Part shown: piece by piece, positions 33,338 through 37,759 of the stretch
Position numbering within the stretch: position 1 is the first letter of the stretch
Layout of the letters: every line of letters starts with the position of its first letter
NCBI GenBank assembly: GCA_949538625.1
Contig: CATISD010000038.1
Span: 1-37,759, forward strand
DNA: 37,759 nucleotides
From: Acidimicrobiales bacterium AG-410-I20
Lineage (GTDB): Bacteria; Actinomycetota; Acidimicrobiia; Acidimicrobiales; MedAcidi-G1
Reading direction: 5' to 3'
Translations under genes and position numbers: made by a program
The notes under the pieces: model-generated
Told to the model about the DNA's origin: nothing
Database searches by the model: none
Seen by the model: only the letters and a program-made list of their open reading frames with translations

Positions 33338-35278
33338 GTGTGCGGATTATTGGGTGTTGTCGCAACTGAAAATAATTATCTTTCGGCGGAAGACCTAAAA
33401 AGACTACTTTCAATAGGAAAATTGGCACAACGTCGCGGAGTCGATGCCAGTGGGCTGGTTTTACTTGAAAGTAATTACGACATTCATGTTGTGAAAGCGA
33501 ATCATGGGTTTGAAACGATGGTTGAAACAGACGCCGCGTCCAATCTTCTTGAAAGAGCAAGGGTGGCAGAGTCTTACGGCCTTTTTGGACACAGTCGATT
33601 AGAAACGCATGGCTATTCCGGTTCCCAAGTCAATAACCAGCCAGTCGTTTTGGGTAATTGGGTAGTAGTGCATAACGGGGTCATAACCAATGCAGAAGAA
33701 ATAAAAAACTCTCTTGAACTTGATGATGGAGGCATCGAAACAGATTCTGTAGCGATAGCACTTCTTTTGGAAGAATGGGATCGATCTGGTCGTTTAGTGG
33801 ACAGTGATGAGATTTTCAATCGTCTACGCGGTGAGTACAGCGTCATTGCGGCTTCACTATCTGGAGAGGTTTTGTGTCGAACAAATGTTGGGAATCTCTA
33901 TTCGGCATTAGGAGAGCAAGGCCAAATGTACTTAGCGAGCGAACCTAGGCAATTCCCAAAAGAACTACAAAGTGATTGTGAGCGCATAGATCTAGATCAA
34001 ACTATTTTTTTACGAAGCAAACAAGAAGAATTAGGCCAAGTGTCTGTTGTTGATGCAAGCAGACAAGAAACCGGTATGGAGGGAGCTCAAGGGCTTCATC
34101 TCCAATCAGATGAAGTAGAAGCAGACTTCTCAAGAAGGATGGAACGGGTAGCAGAACAAGCAAGCAACTATTCAGAAACCTTAAAGCGGTGTACTGCGTG
34201 TGTTCTCCCAGAAACTTTTCCAGGTATTTCGTTTAACGATCAAGGTGTCTGTTCAATTTGCCAGAATTTTCAAGAACCAGAATATCCCGGACTAGAAAAA
34301 TTATCGAACGATCTCCAAGATCAGTTAACACCAAATGGAAAAGTATTGGTTTGCTTAAGCGGAGGCCGAGATAGTTGCTATATCTTGCATCTTATTCATG
34401 AGTTTGGATTTGATGTCGTTGCTTACACTTATGACTGGGGGATGGTTACCACTGCAGCGCGAGAGAATATGTCGCGTATGTGTGGAGATCTAGGTATAGA
34501 GCATGTTCTAGTTTCACCAGATATTCGACAAAATCGAGTGCGCATTCATCGCGCATTAAGAGCGTGGTTAAAGAAACCTAAACTGGGGACTATCCCAATA
34601 TTGATGGCTGGCGATAAGCCATATTTTCGATGGGCCCGTGAAATTGCCCGAGAGCGTGGAGACATACCCGCAGTTTTAGCAGATCATCCAATGGAAACTA
34701 CTGGGTTTAAAGCAATGCTTGCCGGTGCGACTTTCTCTCCAAATCAAGCTGGTGGGGTTTCGTATCGTCTTGGTCCAACTGGAATGGCGAAAATGGCTCT
34801 TTCCTATGGTCTGCATGCCACTCAATCTCCAGGAATGTTTCCTGCTCTTTTCAAAGAAGGACTAACAGGATTCATTGACTATTACTTAAGAAAGCATGAC
34901 TTTGTTCGACCGTTTTCATATATTCCTTGGGAAGAAGAGAAACTTGAAGAATTATTGAGATCAAAATATGACTGGAGTTCTGGAGAAGACCGCTCATCCT
35001 CTTCGTGGCGAATGGGCGATGGAACAGCTCCGTTCTATAATTTGATGTACCAAATCGGTCTAGGTATGACTGAGCATGACACTCTGCGGTCAAACCAGAT
35101 TCGCTACGGATTAATGGATAGGTCTGAAGCGATTACTCGACTGGAAACAGATAACCGTTTCAACTCATTGGGATTGGCTTCATATTTTGTGACTGTTGGA
35201 ATAGATCTTCAATGGGCAGGAAGTCGAATAGAAGAGTTTGCTTTTCAGAGTTTGGGCCATGAAAGCACTTTAAGTTAG
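33338..35278 (+). CDS. Fused class II glutamine amidotransferase/N-acetyl-sugar amidotransferase (WbpG-like)
   Basis: 646 residues. Start GTG after AGGAAACC exposes Cys2 as N-terminal nucleophile: MCGLLGVV, then QRRGVDASGL, GHSRLETHG and VVVHNGVITN (class II GATase, residues 1 to about 220). A zinc ribbon follows (Cys285, Cys288, Cys305, Cys308 in CTACVLPET...CSICQNF), then a PP-loop SGGRDS (341-346) and AYTYDWGM, as in WbpG/PseA-type N-acetyl-sugar amidotransferases that install amidino groups on UDP-sugars or nonulosonates. Usual WbpG partners HisH/HisF-like proteins are absent; the fused GATase would supply ammonia. Likely makes a modified sugar for surface glycan, consistent with the following glycosyltransferase. 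Confidence 0.85.
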   Translation: MCGLLGVVATENNYLSAEDLKRLLSIGKLAQRRGVDASGLVLLESNYDIHVVKANHGFETMVETDAASNLLERARVAESYGLFGHSRLETHGYSGSQVNNQPVVLGNWVVVHNGVITNAEEIKNSLELDDGGIETDSVAIALLLEEWDRSGRLVDSDEIFNRLRGEYSVIAASLSGEVLCRTNVGNLYSALGEQGQMYLASEPRQFPKELQSDCERIDLDQTIFLRSKQEELGQVSVVDASRQETGMEGAQGLHLQSDEVEADFSRRMERVAEQASNYSETLKRCTACVLPETFPGISFNDQGVCSICQNFQEPEYPGLEKLSNDLQDQLTPNGKVLVCLSGGRDSCYILHLIHEFGFDVVAYTYDWGMVTTAARENMSRMCGDLGIEHVLVSPDIRQNRVRIHRALRAWLKKPKLGTIPILMAGDKPYFRWAREIARERGDIPAVLADHPMETTGFKAMLAGATFSPNQAGGVSYRLGPTGMAKMALSYGLHATQSPGMFPALFKEGLTGFIDYYLRKHDFVRPFSYIPWEEEKLEELLRSKYDWSSGEDRSSSSWRMGDGTAPFYNLMYQIGLGMTEHDTLRSNQIRYGLMDRSEAITRLETDNRFNSLGLASYFVTVGIDLQWAGSRIEEFAFQSLGHESTLS

Positions 35279-35294
35279 GCGAAATTTTTTAGCG

Positions 35295-37759
35295 ATGATT
35301 TTTCTTTACATCTTCTCAACTCTTTTAGTTATAGCTACAGCGTTTTGTACAACGCTTATTTTTGACGACTGCAAACAACATTTCCGGCTACTCGCAGCGA
35401 TCGTTCTTTACTATGCAGAAATTGCTGTTCTAGGACGGCTCCTTTCGCTTTTCGGTTTAATAGGGAACCCGCTTGCTTGGTTATTGGCTGAACTCTTCAT
35501 CTTCATTCTGACGGCCTCATTTGTGTTCAGACAGATTGGTTCACCGTCATTTGGGGAAGCATTTAAGAAAGTCAAGACCAAATGTTCTCCGAACAGCGTT
35601 CTACAGCAAATAAGAACTTCTAAACTCCCACCTTATTTAGTCCCTGCTGCAGCAATCATATTTTTTGGATCCATTGGATTACTCCTTGTTTCACTCGCAG
35701 CATCAGTATTCATACCACAAACAATGGATGATATTTTGACGGCTTATCTCCCTCGAGTCGGCTATTGGATACAAGATGGAAGTCTTATTTATTCTCCTGC
35801 TTCTCCTTATAACTCTGTTCAGTTCTCTTACCCGATAAATGCCCATATCCCGTTACTTCGAAGCATTGTTCTTTCTGAACGCGTTAATTTCATTGGACTG
35901 GACCAATGGATTGCTGCGATTGCTAGTGCAGCAGGAATATTTGGTCTGGGGAAACTGCTGAATGCAAAAAAAGGCGTGTCTTTAGCTATGGCAGGAATTT
36001 GGCTAATGATCCCAACTATTGGAGTACAAATTGGGGTAGCACTTACCGATCTTCTAACTGCCTTTTTCTTCTTGTCAGCATTAATTTTTGGGTATCTTGG
36101 TTGGACAGAGAACCGTCCTTGGAAACTTGGAATATCAACACTGGCGTTCGCTTTACTGCTGGGGACTAAACAAACAGCATTATTTTCGTTACCTGCACTC
36201 ATAGTCCCTGCATTCGTTTTACTTAAGTCACCAAGCCGCAGAGTTGAGGTCAAGAAACTGATCCAATGGGTATTAATTTCGGCTCCCATCTTATTATTTG
36301 TAGGTTTGGACAGGTATCTACTTAATTGGCGTTACTACGGGCATCCATTAGGAGAGCCTGACTCATTCAATCTATTTACCGGTGGGCTTAGCATCTCTTT
36401 CGGAGAGAGAATCGGTTCTCTGATAGATAATGTCGAACGAACCCTTGTAAATATTTTCTTCGCTGATCTCGATTTTCTTCCCTATCAGATCACTGATCAA
36501 ATTTCGGACGCGTTTCAGACAAGAGAACCATTTATCACTATGGGGCGAGCAGTAAGTGGGGGTGTTCCTTGGCTGGGGTTCATGGCATCTTTGCTACTTT
36601 TAACAGGACTAGTTTTTGCATTAGTGCACCTCATACGCAAGCCATCTAAACTCCCGCTTTTAGTAATACTGCCTGCTTTAACTCATTTAGGGGTTTTGTA
36701 TTACATGCGCCCGTCTTTCTCGTTGGCTTTTTCCCGGTATCTCATTACCGCTGTGGCTTTATTACTGCCTGTTGCGGCTTTAGGCATTTCAAGGATCAAA
36801 CACCCGAAGAAGCAAATGTCCAGAGTGTTCCTAGGGGGATTAAGCACGATAGTGACACTTGGACTTTTGACCCAGGTGTCCTTCGCATTAACAAGATCTG
36901 AAGAAAGACCCATTGGGCTAGAAAGTTCCGGATGGACTGAATCAAACTACGAAAGTTTTGCTCACTCAATGGGGTTCATAGATCGCTATGAAATTATTAA
37001 GAGTTTGCGGTATATCGATACGTGTCTTGAAATCGAAAATGGCGTCGGCATTTCTTATGGGAACAAGTATCCACAAGGATTATTATTTGGTGACAATTTT
37101 CAACGAGAAGTCCAGCAATTACCTGGAGCATCAGTTGAAGATAAGGAAGTATTTGATCCTGCAACAGGAGTATCTGCATTAATCGTAGCCACCTCAGAAG
37201 TCATAGAAATAGAAAGTGATTCACAATTATTTTCTCGAGACGATGGAGATTTTGCTGTGGGTTTCTTTGGGCCAGTCTCAGTAGTGAGTCCGAAATCGGT
37301 TAAATCCGATCAAGAGTGCAGAGTGAGTGGAAGTTTCTTAGTTCTAGATGCGATTAAAGCCGGTTTTTTTGATGAGGTTGAAGAGAATTCTGTAATTGTC
37401 GTTCCTGAATCAGGCGAATTTTTGGAGTTCGCACTTTCATGGGTAAAAACCTCTTATTTCGATTCACGCAATATTGAGCTAGTGCTAACTGCTCCTCCAA
37501 ACTTAAGTTCTTGTTCGTCTAGTGATGGAATGTGCACACAAACAGATCAAAGAGTGTATGTCTTGAACAATGTAGATCGAGCGGAAGGAACTAGTCTTTT
37601 CTTCGCCCCGGTTGAAAAAGATTTAGGCTACGAAGATAATCCATTGATAAGCATGCAGAAAGCCCGCATGTTCGGCAACGCAAGCCCGAATTGTGTTATG
37701 GAATCACCATCCGCAGGGCAAATCCCAGAAATAGAAACCAATAATTTGACTCACTTATG
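35295..37759 (+). CDS. GT39-like membrane glycosyltransferase (partial, runs off the end)
   Basis: At least 821 codons, open from ATG 35295 to the last base. About ten hydrophobic segments occupy residues 1-530. The early periplasmic loop DDILTAYLPRVGYWIQDGSL, followed by PINAHIPLLRS, matches the D-x-x-x-Y-H/L-P-R-V..W pattern of membrane GT39/ArnT-like enzymes that use a polyprenyl-phosphate sugar. Residues from about 540 onward form a large soluble domain. It starts 16 bases after the amidotransferase stop, so both probably serve one surface glycan pathway. The stop is beyond the window. Confidence 0.75.
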   Translation, partial: MIFLYIFSTLLVIATAFCTTLIFDDCKQHFRLLAAIVLYYAEIAVLGRLLSLFGLIGNPLAWLLAELFIFILTASFVFRQIGSPSFGEAFKKVKTKCSPNSVLQQIRTSKLPPYLVPAAAIIFFGSIGLLLVSLAASVFIPQTMDDILTAYLPRVGYWIQDGSLIYSPASPYNSVQFSYPINAHIPLLRSIVLSERVNFIGLDQWIAAIASAAGIFGLGKLLNAKKGVSLAMAGIWLMIPTIGVQIGVALTDLLTAFFFLSALIFGYLGWTENRPWKLGISTLAFALLLGTKQTALFSLPALIVPAFVLLKSPSRRVEVKKLIQWVLISAPILLFVGLDRYLLNWRYYGHPLGEPDSFNLFTGGLSISFGERIGSLIDNVERTLVNIFFADLDFLPYQITDQISDAFQTREPFITMGRAVSGGVPWLGFMASLLLLTGLVFALVHLIRKPSKLPLLVILPALTHLGVLYYMRPSFSLAFSRYLITAVALLLPVAALGISRIKHPKKQMSRVFLGGLSTIVTLGLLTQVSFALTRSEERPIGLESSGWTESNYESFAHSMGFIDRYEIIKSLRYIDTCLEIENGVGISYGNKYPQGLLFGDNFQREVQQLPGASVEDKEVFDPATGVSALIVATSEVIEIESDSQLFSRDDGDFAVGFFGPVSVVSPKSVKSDQECRVSGSFLVLDAIKAGFFDEVEENSVIVVPESGEFLEFALSWVKTSYFDSRNIELVLTAPPNLSSCSSSDGMCTQTDQRVYVLNNVDRAEGTSLFFAPVEKDLGYEDNPLISMQKARMFGNASPNCVMESPSAGQIPEIETNNLTHL

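Noticed and set aside
35828-36289. 153-residue reverse-strand ORF inside the glycosyltransferase
   Set aside because: No motif, no ribosome site, and the forward frame is open for 821 codons with GT39 features.
1-37759. CRISPR arrays, tRNA or rRNA genes, insertion sequences, prophage
   Set aside because: No spaced repeats, cloverleaf-like sequences, transposase motifs or terminal inverted repeats were noticed on reading. A tRNA scan would be decisive for short RNA genes.

Overview
The window looks like chromosomal DNA from a free-living, probably marine, member of the Actinomycetota, most likely the class Acidimicrobiia. The evidence is a WhiB-family Fe-S protein (an actinobacterial hallmark), an AT-leaning composition, many CoA-transferase/thiolase/P450/SDR genes, possible leaderless transcripts behind TANNNT -10 boxes, and compact operons with 1-4 nt overlaps. 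The placement is inferred from gene content only. I saw no rRNA, tRNA, CRISPR array, insertion sequence or prophage, and no gene-free stretch longer than about 190 bases.

Layout. 1-1103 (+): the 3' end of ilvC and a SCO6745/SalK-like gene. 1133-2338 (-): a thiolase. 2505-4174 (+): a peroxiredoxin with an in-frame TGA at the peroxidatic Cys position, overlapping a gene closely resembling 2-methylfumaryl-CoA isomerase (Mct). 4362-5849 (+): a whiB-like gene and three small membrane proteins, one of the YbaN/DUF454 family. 5858-11447 (-): a CaiB/BaiF CoA-transferase, a NUDIX hydrolase, a P-type ATPase and glutamate dehydrogenase. 11543-13682 (+): an SDR and a cytochrome P450, convergent with a metallo-beta-lactamase-fold hydrolase. 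14742-17984 (+): a tight operon of hotdog thioesterase, low-molecular-weight phosphatase, azlC, azlD and a PAQR/hemolysin III protein, then a small lipoprotein. 18059-22919 (+): aspC-type aminotransferase, S9 peptidase, a leucine leader peptide with terminator, and leuA. 22933-32215 (-): from the right, a thioredoxin-like lipoprotein with an in-frame TGA, an alpha/beta hydrolase, a cupredoxin, a beta-helix lipoprotein, a di-heme oxidoreductase, leuC, leuD and a beta-propeller lipoprotein. 32248-37759 (+): a 29-residue membrane peptide, a membrane protein, a fused glutamine amidotransferase/N-acetyl-sugar amidotransferase, and a GT39-like membrane glycosyltransferase running off the end.

How the genes work together. 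Branched-chain amino acid metabolism recurs: ilvC, an attenuator-controlled leuA, leuCD and an AzlCD-type exporter. Acyl-CoA chemistry (thiolase, two CoA-transferases, thioesterase, SDR, P450) suggests degradation of branched or steroid-like carbon. The leftward cluster at 27319-32215 looks like an envelope redox module with copper, heme and thiol/selenol proteins.

The most notable observation is that two unrelated redox genes each carry a single in-frame TGA exactly where the catalytic Cys belongs, followed by a possible stem-loop. Both are best read as selenoproteins (Sec44 peroxiredoxin; Sec71-T-I-C thioredoxin-like protein), implying that this lineage decodes UGA as selenocysteine. Ordinary gene calling would split both genes.
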